DNA of 44,984 nucleotides from Lachnospiraceae bacterium (GCA_017521605.1 JAFXCD010000019.1:1-44984), one strand, 5' to 3'. Positions 6,143 to 15,002 are shown, counted from the stretch's first letter. Numbers and translations: made by a program. Notes: a model not told the origin generated them from the letters alone.

Positions 6143-8368
6143 ATGAAGAGACAAACCTTAATGTTACGTAGAATGGCAGTATTGTTAATTGCTTTTGTTA
6201 CTACATTGGCAGTGATATTAATACATCGTCATATTATGGTGATGAAATTTGAACAACAGCTAATTCACAGTATGGATGATGTGTCAGCACAGAATAAGTC
6301 TGTAATTGAAGCGGAAGTGGAAGAAATGCAAGAGATATTGGCAGGAATTGTTGCGGAAGCAGAAGAAAAATATCCGGAGATGAATTCTGATGATGAACTG
6401 AAAGAAGTCGTTGCGTTCCTAAAACCTTTCGCTGAAATATATCGTTTTAAGCGTATGGGTGTGATTACTTTAGATGGAGTGGCACATTGTACAGATGGAC
6501 ATTTTGAAGATATACAAGGACATGAAGTATCTTTGTTGGGTAATGCCGGTATAGCCAATATTACCGGTAGTATTCAGGATACCATTGGTGAGAAGGAGTC
6601 TATAAATGTTCTTTCAATGCCGGTACATAATAAAAATGGGGAAGTAATGGGAATTTTGTTTGCTACAGCCAGAACTTCTGATTTTCGTAAATTGATTAAT
6701 GTGGAATCTTTTGAGGGTTTGGGTTATAGCTATATTATTCAAAAGGATGGTACAGTGGTTACGGATTCTGAGCAATCTCCTATGTATGGTACCACTAATT
6801 TGTTTGAATCTATGCTGAAGCATTCTGAAAAGAATGTAGAGGTAGTAGAAGAGGTGCAGAAAGCTATTAATGATATGTGTACAGGGCATGTATTTGCGGA
6901 AGCGGACGGTAAAAGATATTTACATTATGCACCTTTGGATATTGATGATGTTCAACAAACATGGTATTTGTGTACCATTGTGACATCGCAAATTCTGGAT
7001 GAAAGAATGGATGATGTATTGGACTTATATGATAAACTACTTATTCTGGCAGGATTAATCATTATGTGCACTGTTCTGTATTATATCGGAACCTGTGGCA
7101 AGGATGAAAAAACTCTTCGTACTTTGGCTTATGTAGATCCTATAACTCAAGGGGATAATTATGCCTGCTTTTTGGAAAAGTTCAAGTCACAGAAAGAAGA
7201 GAATGGTTTCTTTGTGTCCTTTGATATTAATGAATTTAAACTGGTGAACAGTATTTGTGGTATTAATAAGGGCAATGAAACATTAAAAGAAGTCTGGAAT
7301 GTGATTGCGTCCCATTTAACAGAAAGGGAATTGGCAGCACATATTAATGGAGACCATTATGTACTGTTCTTGAAGGCGGAATCCAGAACGGTATTAATAG
7401 AAAGAATAAGCAAAATATCGGATGATATTAAGAAGATTTCTTCCAAGATTAGTATTATCAGTATCTGGCCATATTTCGGTGTATATGAGTCAAAGAATCA
7501 GGAGGACCCGGAAACCTGTTACGGATATGCTAATCAGGCAAAGCATTTAGTACGCGGAAAGCGCAAGACAAATTATGCGTTTTATGAGAGTATTAATTAT
7601 GATAAAGTAGTAGAAGAAAAACAATTAGTAGATTTATTTGATGAAGCAATTGAGAAGCGGGAATTTGAAGTGTGGTATCAGCCGAAATACAAAAGTGATG
7701 ATGAAACGGTTGTGGGTGCAGAGGCATTGGTTCGCTGGCGCAAAGAAGATGGAACCTTAAGACAGCCCCTTTCTTTCATACCGCTATTTGAAAAGAATGG
7801 TTTGATTGCAAATTTGGATGAATATGTATTTCGCATGGTTTGTATACAACAGAAGAAGTGGATGGAAGAAGAGAAGCATATTTTCCCTATTTCAGTGAAC
7901 ATATCGAGGGCCAGTCTCTATTATGATGATATTGTACAGAGATATCAGGCGATTTTGGAAGACTCGGGCTTGAAACCGGAGATGGTACCTCTGGAGATTA
8001 CAGAAAGTGCTACAGTGGATAATTCTCAGATAAAGCGGTTGGTGGAACGGTTCCACAGTGTGGGCTTCCCTATTCATCTGGATGATTTTGGCAATGGTTA
8101 TTCTGCACTGTCAACCTTGAACATGATGCGCTTTGATACCTTGAAGCTGGATAAGGGATTAGTTGACTTTATCGGCGATAGTAATGGTGAAAAGTTGTTG
8201 GGATATACCATTAAGCTGGCAAAAAGTCTGGGAATGCGCATTACAGCAGAAGGCGTAGAGTATAAGAATCAGGTGGATTTTTTGCAAAATTTGCAGTGTG
8301 ACGAAATCCAGGGCTACTACTTCTCAAAACCCTTGCCTTTGCAAGAATTTGAACAATTAATTAAGTAA
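6143..8368 (+). CDS. Membrane sensor with degenerate GGDEF and intact EAL domain
   Basis: The start chosen is ATG 6143, just after AAAGGAGG; an upstream TTG at 6119 lies before that ribosome site. The 741-residue protein has a transmembrane helix at about 9-29, an extracytoplasmic sensor region of about 265 residues (Cache-like, judging from layout), and a second helix at about 298-318. A GGDEF-like domain follows whose signature has decayed to NGDHY at 402, so diguanylate cyclase activity is unlikely. The EAL domain keeps EALVRW (from 527), NIS, LEITESAT, DDFGNGYSALS (647), AEGVE and QGYYFSKP. It should therefore be a ligand-responsive c-di-GMP phosphodiesterase, with the GGDEF relic perhaps binding GTP as an allosteric module. 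The upstream neighbour is the kinase-DHFR fusion; a shared terminator closes the gene. Confidence 0.9.
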   Translation: MKRQTLMLRRMAVLLIAFVTTLAVILIHRHIMVMKFEQQLIHSMDDVSAQNKSVIEAEVEEMQEILAGIVAEAEEKYPEMNSDDELKEVVAFLKPFAEIYRFKRMGVITLDGVAHCTDGHFEDIQGHEVSLLGNAGIANITGSIQDTIGEKESINVLSMPVHNKNGEVMGILFATARTSDFRKLINVESFEGLGYSYIIQKDGTVVTDSEQSPMYGTTNLFESMLKHSEKNVEVVEEVQKAINDMCTGHVFAEADGKRYLHYAPLDIDDVQQTWYLCTIVTSQILDERMDDVLDLYDKLLILAGLIIMCTVLYYIGTCGKDEKTLRTLAYVDPITQGDNYACFLEKFKSQKEENGFFVSFDINEFKLVNSICGINKGNETLKEVWNVIASHLTERELAAHINGDHYVLFLKAESRTVLIERISKISDDIKKISSKISIISIWPYFGVYESKNQEDPETCYGYANQAKHLVRGKRKTNYAFYESINYDKVVEEKQLVDLFDEAIEKREFEVWYQPKYKSDDETVVGAEALVRWRKEDGTLRQPLSFIPLFEKNGLIANLDEYVFRMVCIQQKKWMEEEKHIFPISVNISRASLYYDDIVQRYQAILEDSGLKPEMVPLEITESATVDNSQIKRLVERFHSVGFPIHLDDFGNGYSALSTLNMMRFDTLKLDKGLVDFIGDSNGEKLLGYTIKLAKSLGMRITAEGVEYKNQVDFLQNLQCDEIQGYYFSKPLPLQEFEQLIK

Positions 8369-8373
8369 GAAAA

Positions 8374-8420
8374 CGGGACCGGAGTTTGGGGAGCATATAT
8401 ATCCTATTCGGTCCCTTTTA
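8374..8420. terminator. Bidirectional terminator between convergent genes
   Basis: GGGACCG (from 8375) pairs with CGGTCCC (8409-8415). It is flanked by CCCTTTT on the plus strand and CCCGTTTTC on the minus strand, and separates the EAL gene from the convergent aldehyde dehydrogenase gene. Confidence 0.75.
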
Positions 8421-8433
8421 TGCTTAATACACT

Positions 8434-9804
8434 TTAGTGTAAGAAGAGTTTAATTAATTTCAGATAGAGCGTCTTATAGGGTTGATAGCGCATAGGTAAA
8501 TCAATCCAGTTGTATTTTTTTAGTATGAATTTCTGGTGGGAGAAGGTTTCAAAGCTTTTACGGCCATGATAGCTACCCATACCACTGTGTCCTACACCGC
8601 CAAAACCCATGGAAGGTTCGCTTAGATGCACGATGGTATCATTAACACATCCACCACCAAAGGAGACATGTTGCATAAAACGCTTTTCCAGATTCTTGTC
8701 CTTGGTGAATAAATACAATGCCAGAGGCTTTTCATATTGTTTAATAAAAGCTTCGGCTTCCTCTATGGTTTCATAAGTAATAATAGGCAAAATAGGTCCA
8801 AAGATTTCTTCCTGCATGACAGCATCTTCTGCAGAGACATGGTTTAAAATAGTAGGAGCTATCTGTAATGTGGCAGGATTCGAATTGCCGCCAAGAATCA
8901 CTTTATGAGAGTCAATAAGGTTTAAAATACGCTCAAAATGCTTGGTATTAATGATTTTACCATAGGAGGGATTTTCTAAAGGATTTTCTCCATACATTTC
9001 TAGTACTTGCTCTTTTAGCAATTCCAAGAAACGTTTCTCTATTTTTGTATCCACCAGACAGTAATCCGGTGCTACGCAAGTTTGTCCACAATTTAAAAAT
9101 TTCCCAAAAACAAGACGGGTTGCAGCCACCTTTAAATCACAACTATCAGTTATGATACAGGGACTTTTGCCACCCAGCTCTAAAGTGACAGGTGTGAGGT
9201 GATGAGATGCTTTTTCCATAACAAGCTTGCCAACAGTAACACCGCCTGTAAAGAAAATATAGTCAAAACGCTGTTCCAGTAATGTCTGGTTTTCCAGACG
9301 ACCACCTTCTACTACGGTTACATATTCCGGTGGAAATACTTCCCTAATTATGCGACTGATAATAGCTGAAGTAGCAGGAGAATATGCGGAAGGCTTTACC
9401 ATACAACAATTGCCTGCAGCCAACGCACCAGCCAATGGCTCCATACAGAGCATAAACGGATAATTCCAGGGAGACATAACCAACACACAGCCATAAGGTT
9501 CCCAAACACTGTACCCTTTAGAATGAAAATTGGCCAGCCCGATTGAGTGATGTTTATTACGACTCCAACTTCGCAGATGTTTTATAAGATAGGAAAGCTC
9601 GCTTAGGGTCATTCCAATTTCGCACATATAGCTTTCATGGAAGGATTTGCCTAAATCGGTCTTTAAAGCTTCTGCAATGTCCCTTTCATGAGCGATTATA
9701 GAGGCTTTTAATGTTTTGAGTTTCTCCAGACGAAAAGCCACCGGAAGAGTGCTTCCGATAGCAAAAAAAGCCTTTTGTGCATTAACTGATTTTTCGATTT
9801 CCAT
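8434..9804 (-). CDS. Aldehyde dehydrogenase (ALDH3-like)
   Basis: A 456-residue NAD(P)-dependent aldehyde dehydrogenase that oxidises aldehydes to carboxylic acids. Motifs seen are MSPWNYPFML (substrate and cofactor entry), KPSAYSP, FFTGGVTVGK, the general-base Glu in LELGGKSP, and the nucleophilic Cys in NCGQTCVAPDY. The late motifs EEIFGPILP and GGVGHSGMGSYHG are typical of the class 3 (fatty and aromatic aldehyde) branch. The C-terminal region (YKTLYLKLIKLFLH) is hydrophobic and could associate with membrane, as in fatty aldehyde dehydrogenases, though this is weak evidence. Its first codons overlap the end of the alcohol dehydrogenase gene by 23 nt, so the two are translationally coupled. 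It is the last gene of the MarR-led operon. Confidence 0.93.
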   Translation of the reverse strand: MEIEKSVNAQKAFFAIGSTLPVAFRLEKLKTLKASIIAHERDIAEALKTDLGKSFHESYMCEIGMTLSELSYLIKHLRSWSRNKHHSIGLANFHSKGYSVWEPYGCVLVMSPWNYPFMLCMEPLAGALAAGNCCMVKPSAYSPATSAIISRIIREVFPPEYVTVVEGGRLENQTLLEQRFDYIFFTGGVTVGKLVMEKASHHLTPVTLELGGKSPCIITDSCDLKVAATRLVFGKFLNCGQTCVAPDYCLVDTKIEKRFLELLKEQVLEMYGENPLENPSYGKIINTKHFERILNLIDSHKVILGGNSNPATLQIAPTILNHVSAEDAVMQEEIFGPILPIITYETIEEAEAFIKQYEKPLALYLFTKDKNLEKRFMQHVSFGGGCVNDTIVHLSEPSMGFGGVGHSGMGSYHGRKSFETFSHQKFILKKYNWIDLPMRYQPYKTLYLKLIKLFLH

Positions 9805-11050
9805 GATCTGCCACCTCGTTTTGCAGGTTTTGTTCCAGTAGTTTCAAATGTTTACCACCTACAATATAATACATATTTTCCAATTCTTTGGCATTCATAA
9901 GCTTGGGTACAGGATATAGCGGATTGGACTCGGAAGCGGCATGCTTTGCCATAGTAGGAATATCTTCTTCACGTATACCATCAATAAATTTGGGAATGTT
10001 CATAGAGCGATTCATTTCCTTTACCCAGGCTATAAACTTAATGGCTGCCAGCGTGGCAGAGTCCTTAGGATTGGCAATACCGGTTTGTATGGCCAGTCTC
10101 CCCAGTCGTTTATTGCAGGATTGCCCATAATGTCCCAGCATGTGAGGAAGAACTACTGCATTAGCCAGACCGTGAGGTGTTCCATATTGACCACCCAAAG
10201 AATGGGCAATACCATGTATATAACCCACATAGGATCTGGTAAATGCAACACCGGCACAAAAAGAAGCTTTAAGCATGTTTTCACGAGCCTCTTTATCATT
10301 ACCATTATCGTATGCCCGCTTCAGATATTTTGCAATGATTGTTACTGCTTCTTCAGCCATTTTACGGGTATATCGAGTAGTTGTGCCGCCAATATATGCC
10401 TCTACAGCATGGGTTAAAGCATCCATACCGGTTGTGGCAGTTAAATGAGCAGGTAAGCCCAAAGTAACCTGAGGATCCAACACTGCATAGTCCGGAATAA
10501 GACAAAAATCACTAATTGGATATTTATGATGGGTGTCAGAATTTGTGATTACTGCTGTAACAGTGGTTTCACTACCTGTACCGGCAGTGGTGGGGACTGC
10601 GATAAGCAGAGGAAGCTTTTTGTGTATCTTTAATATGCCTCTCATTTTGTGGATGGATTGACGTGGTTTGGCAATACGGGCAGCACAAATTTTTGCACAA
10701 TCTATGGAGGAACCGCCACCAAATCCGATGATAGCATTGCAGTCATTGGCTAAATATAAATCTTTAGCGGCTTCTACATTGCTAATAGTAGGATTAGGGA
10801 CTGTATCATCATAAATGATGCTGGTAATATGCTGTAGTCTTAATTCTTCCAAAAGCTCATCAAGTAATCCGGCTTTACGGATACCTTTGTCTGTTACAAT
10901 GAGGACTGAAGTTTTGTTTTTTTCCAATAAGGTTGCCACAACCTGTTTCATATTATGTATTATGGCCGGCTCCCGGTAGGGAAGTAATGGAAGCGCGGCA
11001 CGGAAACAGAACTGAAAGGTTCTGCAGAAACAACGTTCTAATAGATTCAT
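9782..11050 (-). CDS. Iron-containing alcohol dehydrogenase
   Basis: A 422-residue group III (Fe-dependent) alcohol dehydrogenase, interconverting alcohols and aldehydes with NAD(P)H. The Rossmann-like part has GFGGGSSIDCAK and PTTAGTGSETT. The metal site is complete: Asp and His in GMDALTHAVEAY, then His residues in HGIAHSLGGQYGTPHG. It has a longer N-terminus than the usual 380-390 residues, a basic aromatic stretch before LPYREP. The start at 11050 follows AAGGAGA. It lies between a DegV gene (26-nt gap) and an aldehyde dehydrogenase gene (overlap). The pair could move carbon between alcohol, aldehyde and acid. Its substrate is not readable; the fatty alcohol idea rests on context only. 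Confidence 0.93.
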   Translation of the reverse strand: MNLLERCFCRTFQFCFRAALPLLPYREPAIIHNMKQVVATLLEKNKTSVLIVTDKGIRKAGLLDELLEELRLQHITSIIYDDTVPNPTISNVEAAKDLYLANDCNAIIGFGGGSSIDCAKICAARIAKPRQSIHKMRGILKIHKKLPLLIAVPTTAGTGSETTVTAVITNSDTHHKYPISDFCLIPDYAVLDPQVTLGLPAHLTATTGMDALTHAVEAYIGGTTTRYTRKMAEEAVTIIAKYLKRAYDNGNDKEARENMLKASFCAGVAFTRSYVGYIHGIAHSLGGQYGTPHGLANAVVLPHMLGHYGQSCNKRLGRLAIQTGIANPKDSATLAAIKFIAWVKEMNRSMNIPKFIDGIREEDIPTMAKHAASESNPLYPVPKLMNAKELENMYYIVGGKHLKLLEQNLQNEVADHGNRKIS

Positions 11051-11075
11051 AAGGATTCTCCTTAATTGTTAATGA

Positions 11076-11912
11076 TTATTTTTCTACATAGATAATTCCA
11101 AAAGCTCCGGGACCCACATGAGCGCCAATGGTGGAACCTAACTGTAGGCGCGCAGATATAGCATACCCTTCGTTAGTCAGCTTTTCTTCCAATTTTTCTG
11201 TGTTCTCAGAGCCATAAGCATATACGGAGTAAAGAGGAAAGTCCGGATTTAACTCTTTACTGTTTAGGGTTTTCAGTATGAATTGTAAAGCTTTATTTTT
11301 GCCGATACATTTACCTAAAATGCTGACAGTACCTTCTTCAGTGACTGAAATAACAGGCTTTAAGTTTGCCAGTTCTCCGATGGTAGCAGTGGCCTTATTC
11401 AAGCGACCGCCACGATATAAATATTCTAAGGTATCAATACCGGCTGCTACCTTTACTTTACTTTTTATGGATTCTAAAGCGTTTACAATTTCCGGTGCGG
11501 ATTTACCTTGTTCAATTAACGTAAGACCATAATCAACAATAACTCTGGTCATAATAGTAGCAGTAAGGGAATCCACGATATAAATACCGTCGTAATCTAC
11601 CATATCCTTAGCCAGATGGGCACTCTGGCAGGTACCACTTAATGCAGAAGAGAGAAGCACGCAGATGATTTCCTCACCCTGCTTTTTGGCCTTTTCAAAG
11701 ATTTCTGCAAATGCCTGGGGGGAAGGCTGAGAAGTCTTGGGAAAATCTTCTCCTGTGGTTAATAATTCATAAAACTGATCTGAAGTTAAATTTTCGCCGG
11801 ATAAATAATCCTGACCATTTAAACTGATGGTCAGAGGAACATGATATAAGTTTTTTGCGGAAACTTCCTCCATGGTAAAATCAGTGGAGGAGTCTACTAA
11901 TATTCGAATCAT
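11076..11912 (-). CDS. DegV family protein (FakB-like fatty-acid-binding subunit)
   Basis: A 278-residue DegV-fold protein. Family features are the opening RILVDSSTDF, the SQPSPQ motif, the fatty-acid carboxylate-binding LLSSALSGTCQSA, IVDSLTAT, and the LEYLYRGGRL strand. Characterised DegV proteins (FakB) hold a fatty acid while the kinase FakA phosphorylates it, feeding exogenous or recycled fatty acid into phospholipid synthesis. No fakA (DAK-domain) gene is in the window. The start at 11912 follows GAAAGGA. It is the second gene of the MarR operon, upstream of two oxidoreductases that could produce or consume fatty aldehydes. Family assignment is firm; the lipid identity is unknown. Confidence 0.92.
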   Translation of the reverse strand: MIRILVDSSTDFTMEEVSAKNLYHVPLTISLNGQDYLSGENLTSDQFYELLTTGEDFPKTSQPSPQAFAEIFEKAKKQGEEIICVLLSSALSGTCQSAHLAKDMVDYDGIYIVDSLTATIMTRVIVDYGLTLIEQGKSAPEIVNALESIKSKVKVAAGIDTLEYLYRGGRLNKATATIGELANLKPVISVTEEGTVSILGKCIGKNKALQFILKTLNSKELNPDFPLYSVYAYGSENTEKLEEKLTNEGYAISARLQLGSTIGAHVGPGAFGIIYVEK

Positions 11913-11944
11913 AATCAGAGTCCTTTCTATGGTGTTACTAATGC

Positions 11945-12388
11945 TTAAGCAAGATTAAGCTGTTCGGCTACTTCAGATATATCATTTAATATCTTGATAG
12001 CATCCTGAGACCGCTCATTACCTAGTTTTCCAACAACAGCATCCAGAATACTCAAAATCTGCTCATGCTGTTCTTCATACACATGGCACTGTTGCAGATT
12101 CATCGTGATAAAAACCTGACGCTTATCTATAGTAGAGCGTTCTCGGCTAATCAGCTGTTTTTCTTCCAACTGGTTCAGGGTACGATTCATTTGGGATTTC
12201 AGCATATTGGTCATTTTACACAGGTCAGTGGCAGTTATAGGAGTCTTTTCCTTACTATGCGCATGTTTGTATAAAATATTGCAAATCAGAGATTCGTTGT
12301 AAGTAATCTCCGTAACCAGTCTGGGGTTATTTACAGAAATGGATAAGCGCAACCAGGCATCCAGTAAATCCTCGTTTATTTTTGTCAT
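11945..12388 (-). CDS. MarR family transcriptional regulator
   Basis: A 147-residue winged-helix regulator with the MarR layout: an N-terminal dimerisation helix, then TPITATDLCKMTNMLKSQMNRTLNQLEEKQLI as helix-turn-helix and recognition helix, RERSTIDKRQVFITM as the wing with its usual D-KR pair, and a C-terminal dimerisation helix. It heads an operon with DegV, alcohol dehydrogenase and aldehyde dehydrogenase genes, and its own promoter contains a dyad over the -10 box, so autoregulation is likely. MarR proteins commonly bind small hydrophobic or phenolic ligands; FabT, a relative, senses acyl-ACP. A lipid ligand is attractive here but inferred. The start at 12388 follows GGAAGGAG. Confidence 0.92.
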   Translation of the reverse strand: MTKINEDLLDAWLRLSISVNNPRLVTEITYNESLICNILYKHAHSKEKTPITATDLCKMTNMLKSQMNRTLNQLEEKQLISRERSTIDKRQVFITMNLQQCHVYEEQHEQILSILDAVVGKLGNERSQDAIKILNDISEVAEQLNLA

Positions 12389-12461
12389 AGGTACTCCTTC
12401 CGTAAAAGTTCATGCTTTAGGACTTTTTCGCAATGTAAAAGGTTCACAAATTAAACAGTAC

Positions 12462-12473
12462 AGTATGTATACT
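12462..12473. promoter_or_regulatory. Candidate MarR operator
   Basis: The dyad AGTAT-GT-ATACT lies over the -10 box of the marR operon promoter. It is the only clear palindrome in this promoter region and is placed to block RNA polymerase. Confidence 0.5.
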
Positions 12474-12497
12474 AACATTGGTAAAAAAATATGTCAA
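12469..12497 (-). promoter_or_regulatory. Promoter of the marR-degV-adh-aldh operon
   Basis: On the minus strand a perfect TTGACA (12492-12497) and TAGTAT (12469-12474) are 17 nt apart, 81 nt before the marR start. Confidence 0.8.
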
Positions 12498-12532
12498 TAA
12501 AAATATTTGAGTCTAAAATAATTTTACAATAT

Positions 12533-12574
12533 AAAAAGACTGATGCATCCCGAAGCGTCGAAATACATCAGTCT
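12533..12574 (-). terminator. Intrinsic terminator after metY
   Basis: A 9-bp stem AGACTGATG/CATCAGTCT (12566-12574 with 12537-12545) is followed on the minus strand by five T residues. Confidence 0.75.
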
Positions 12575-12608
12575 GTATTTTTGTAAAGTATTGGTTTTAA
12601 GCAGAAGC

Positions 12609-13886
12609 CTATTTGCAAGCTTCTAACGCCTGAGCTAAATCTGCAATGATATCGTTTACATTTTCAATACCCACAGAGAAGCGTACCAAATCAGGACCTA
12701 CACCGGCTGCCTTTAATTCTTCATCATTCATCTGGCGATGAGTAGCAGAAGCAGGATGAAGGACACAGGTACGGGCATCTGCCACGTGGGTAGCAATCAT
12801 AGCTACCTGCAATTTGCTCATGAACTTTTCAGCTGCACTGCGACCACCCTTTACACCAAAGGATACAACGCCACAGGTACCATTAGGCATATATTTCTGA
12901 GCCAGGTCATAGTACTTGTTACTCTTTAAGCCGGGATAATTTACCCATTCAATGCATTCGTGAGCTTCCAAGAACTCAGCCACCTTCTGTGCATTTTCAC
13001 AGTGGCGGGGCATACGTACATGTAAGGATTCCAAGCCCAAGTTCAAAAAGTAAGCATTCATGGGAGCCTGGATGGAACCGAAGTCTCTCATAAGCTGTGC
13101 GGTAGCCTTGGTAATGAAAGCACCTTCCAGACCGAATTTTTCAGCATATGTAACACCATGATAAGAATCATCGGGTGTGGTAAGACCGGGGAATTTGTCT
13201 GCATGAGCCATCCAGTCAAACTTACCGGAATCAACGATACATCCGCCTACGGTAGCGTCATGTCCATCCATGTATTTGGTGGTAGAGTGGGTAACAATAT
13301 CAGCGCCCCACTCGAAAGGACGACAGTTAATAGGAGTTGCAAAGGTGTTGTCAATGATAAGCGGCACACCATGCTTATGAGCAGCAGTCGCAAACTTTTC
13401 GATATCCAATACAATCAATGCAGGATTAGCAATGGTTTCGCCAAATACAGCTTTCGTATTAGGCTTGAATGCAGCCTCCAGTTCTTCAGCAGAGCAGTCA
13501 GGATCTATGAAGGTAAATTCAATACCCATTCTCTTCATGGTTACAGAGAATAAGTTGAAAGTACCGCCATAGATGGTAGAAGCTGCTACTACATGATCAC
13601 CACAGCTACAAATATTGAAAATAGCATAGAAGTTCGCAGCCTGTCCGGAGGAGGTCAGCATAGCAGCACTGCCGCCTTCCAAAGCACAAATCTTACCTGC
13701 TACGTAATCATTGGTTGGGTTTTGAAGACGGGTATAAAAGTAACCGCTTGCTTCCAAGTCAAACAGCTTGCCCATATCTTCACTGGAATCGTATTTAAAT
13801 GTAGTGCTCTGTACAATAGGAATCATGCGGGATTCACCGTTTTTAGGGGTGTAGCCGGCATGGATGCATTTTGTTTCTTTTTCCAT
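12609..13886 (-). CDS. metY: O-acetylhomoserine sulfhydrylase / aminocarboxypropyltransferase
   Basis: A 425-residue PLP enzyme of the Cys/Met metabolism family that makes homocysteine from O-acetylhomoserine and sulfide (direct sulfhydrylation route to methionine). It opens with ETKCIHAGYTP, as MetY proteins do, and contains PIVQSTTFKY, YTRLQNPTND (PLP phosphate contact from the neighbouring subunit), SSGQAAN, ASTIYGGT and IDNTFATP. The PLP lysine lies in HSTTKYMDGHD. The ~425-residue length, with the extra segment around KFPGLTTPDDSYHGVTY, favours MetY over MetB or MetC (about 380). It has its own promoter and terminator, so it is monocistronic. No S-box or T-box is seen in the short leader. 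Confidence 0.93.
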   Translation of the reverse strand: MEKETKCIHAGYTPKNGESRMIPIVQSTTFKYDSSEDMGKLFDLEASGYFYTRLQNPTNDYVAGKICALEGGSAAMLTSSGQAANFYAIFNICSCGDHVVAASTIYGGTFNLFSVTMKRMGIEFTFIDPDCSAEELEAAFKPNTKAVFGETIANPALIVLDIEKFATAAHKHGVPLIIDNTFATPINCRPFEWGADIVTHSTTKYMDGHDATVGGCIVDSGKFDWMAHADKFPGLTTPDDSYHGVTYAEKFGLEGAFITKATAQLMRDFGSIQAPMNAYFLNLGLESLHVRMPRHCENAQKVAEFLEAHECIEWVNYPGLKSNKYYDLAQKYMPNGTCGVVSFGVKGGRSAAEKFMSKLQVAMIATHVADARTCVLHPASATHRQMNDEELKAAGVGPDLVRFSVGIENVNDIIADLAQALEACK

Positions 13887-13919
13887 GGTTCATTCTCCTT
13901 TTATGTAAACATATAGTTT

Positions 13920-13947
13920 ATTCTAACATATTTTGGGCAGAGTGCAA
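13920..13947 (-). promoter_or_regulatory. Promoter of metY
   Basis: On the minus strand TTGCAC (13942-13947) and TAGAAT (13920-13925) are 16 nt apart. The leader is under 30 nt and the ribosome site is AAAGGAGAA. Confidence 0.65.
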
Positions 13948-14014
13948 TAAAAAAATGAAGGAATTGAAAATCCCACATATAGATTACTACATTAGCGGTT
14001 GAATGAATTGCGAG

Positions 14015-14043
14015 TTGACACTGTCTGAGGAATGTGATAGTAT
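14015..14043 (+). promoter_or_regulatory. Promoter of the ABC-2 exporter operon
   Basis: A perfect TTGACA (14015-14020) and TAGTAT (14038-14043) are 17 nt apart. They are followed by an untranslated leader of about 120 nt (14050-14169) that contains the hairpin GATGC-AAAA-GCATC and ends in CAGGAGGAAG. Confidence 0.8.
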
Positions 14044-14169
14044 AAATTTCCAACTGCATAAACGGATGTATTTTATACAGGAGAAAAGGGTATAGAAAGA
14101 CAACCTGACCGGCTTGGCAAGATATGATGCAAAAGCATCGCAAAGTATAACTACCAGGAGGAAGTAACA

Positions 14170-14994
14170 ATGATTACGATGGAGAATGTATGTAAATCGT
14201 ACAAGGTTGCAAAACGAAACGCAGGTTTAGGTGAGGCCTGCAAAGCTTTTTTTCACCGTGAGCATGAAGTGATTCATGCATTGCAAGATGTGAGCTTTAC
14301 CATAGGAGATGGAGAGATGGTAGGCTACATAGGTCCCAACGGAGCGGGGAAAAGCTCCACAATCAAAATTCTAAGTGGAATATTAACACCGGATAGCGGT
14401 ACATGTAAGATTGACGGTCTGATTCCTTGGAAAAACCGGAAGGAGCATGTGCGTCGGATTGGCGTTGTGTTTGGTCAACGTTCCCAGCTTTGGTGGGATA
14501 TTCCTGTAGTGGATTCCTTTGAATTGTTAAAGGAAATCTATTCTGTTTCTACTTTCCAATATAAACAAAAATTAGAGGAATTAACAGAGCTTCTGCAATT
14601 GCAGGAGCTATTAAAGACGCCTACAAGACAGCTGTCTTTGGGACAGAGAATGCGTTGTGAGATTGCAGCATCCCTGCTTCATAATCCCGGTTTATTGTTT
14701 TTAGATGAGCCTACTATTGGTTTGGATGCAGTATCCAAGCTGGCAGTCAGGGATTTTATTAAGAAGCTGAATGCAGAACAGAAAACCACTGTGATATTGA
14801 CTACACATGATATGCAGGATATAGAAGCCATAGCAAAACGAGTGATATTGATTGGGAAAGGCAATGTTTTACTGGATGGTAATTTGAATGATTTGCGAAA
14901 AACTGCCCACCTTTCGGATAGTGAATCTGAAGATAATACAAATAATCTGGACCGGGTTGTGGCAGATTTGTATCAGAAACTGAATATTATGTAG
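14170..14994 (+). CDS. ABC-2 type exporter, ATP-binding subunit
   Basis: A 274-residue ABC ATPase that powers an export permease. It has Walker A GPNGAGKSS, the Q-loop VFGQRSQLWWDIP, the signature LSLGQRMR, Walker B LLFLDEPTIGLD, and the switch His in TTHDMQD. The QLWWD wording and the long N-terminal part containing HREHEVIHALQDVSF are typical of the subfamily paired with DUF990 (ABC-2) permeases. The start at 14170 has AGGAGGAAG at good distance. It is followed after 8 nt by the first of two permease genes. The exported substrate is unknown; relatives are annotated as antibiotic, peptide or lipid exporters. Confidence 0.95.
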   Translation: MITMENVCKSYKVAKRNAGLGEACKAFFHREHEVIHALQDVSFTIGDGEMVGYIGPNGAGKSSTIKILSGILTPDSGTCKIDGLIPWKNRKEHVRRIGVVFGQRSQLWWDIPVVDSFELLKEIYSVSTFQYKQKLEELTELLQLQELLKTPTRQLSLGQRMRCEIAASLLHNPGLLFLDEPTIGLDAVSKLAVRDFIKKLNAEQKTTVILTTHDMQDIEAIAKRVILIGKGNVLLDGNLNDLRKTAHLSDSESEDNTNNLDRVVADLYQKLNIM

Positions 14995-15002
14995 GAGGAG
15001 TT

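Noticed and set aside
14050-14169. c-di-GMP-I (GEMM) riboswitch before the ABC exporter
   Set aside because: Only a loose likeness to the 5' half (GGCAA, hairpin, GCAAAG) is present; the second helix and its conserved bases are missing before the ribosome site.
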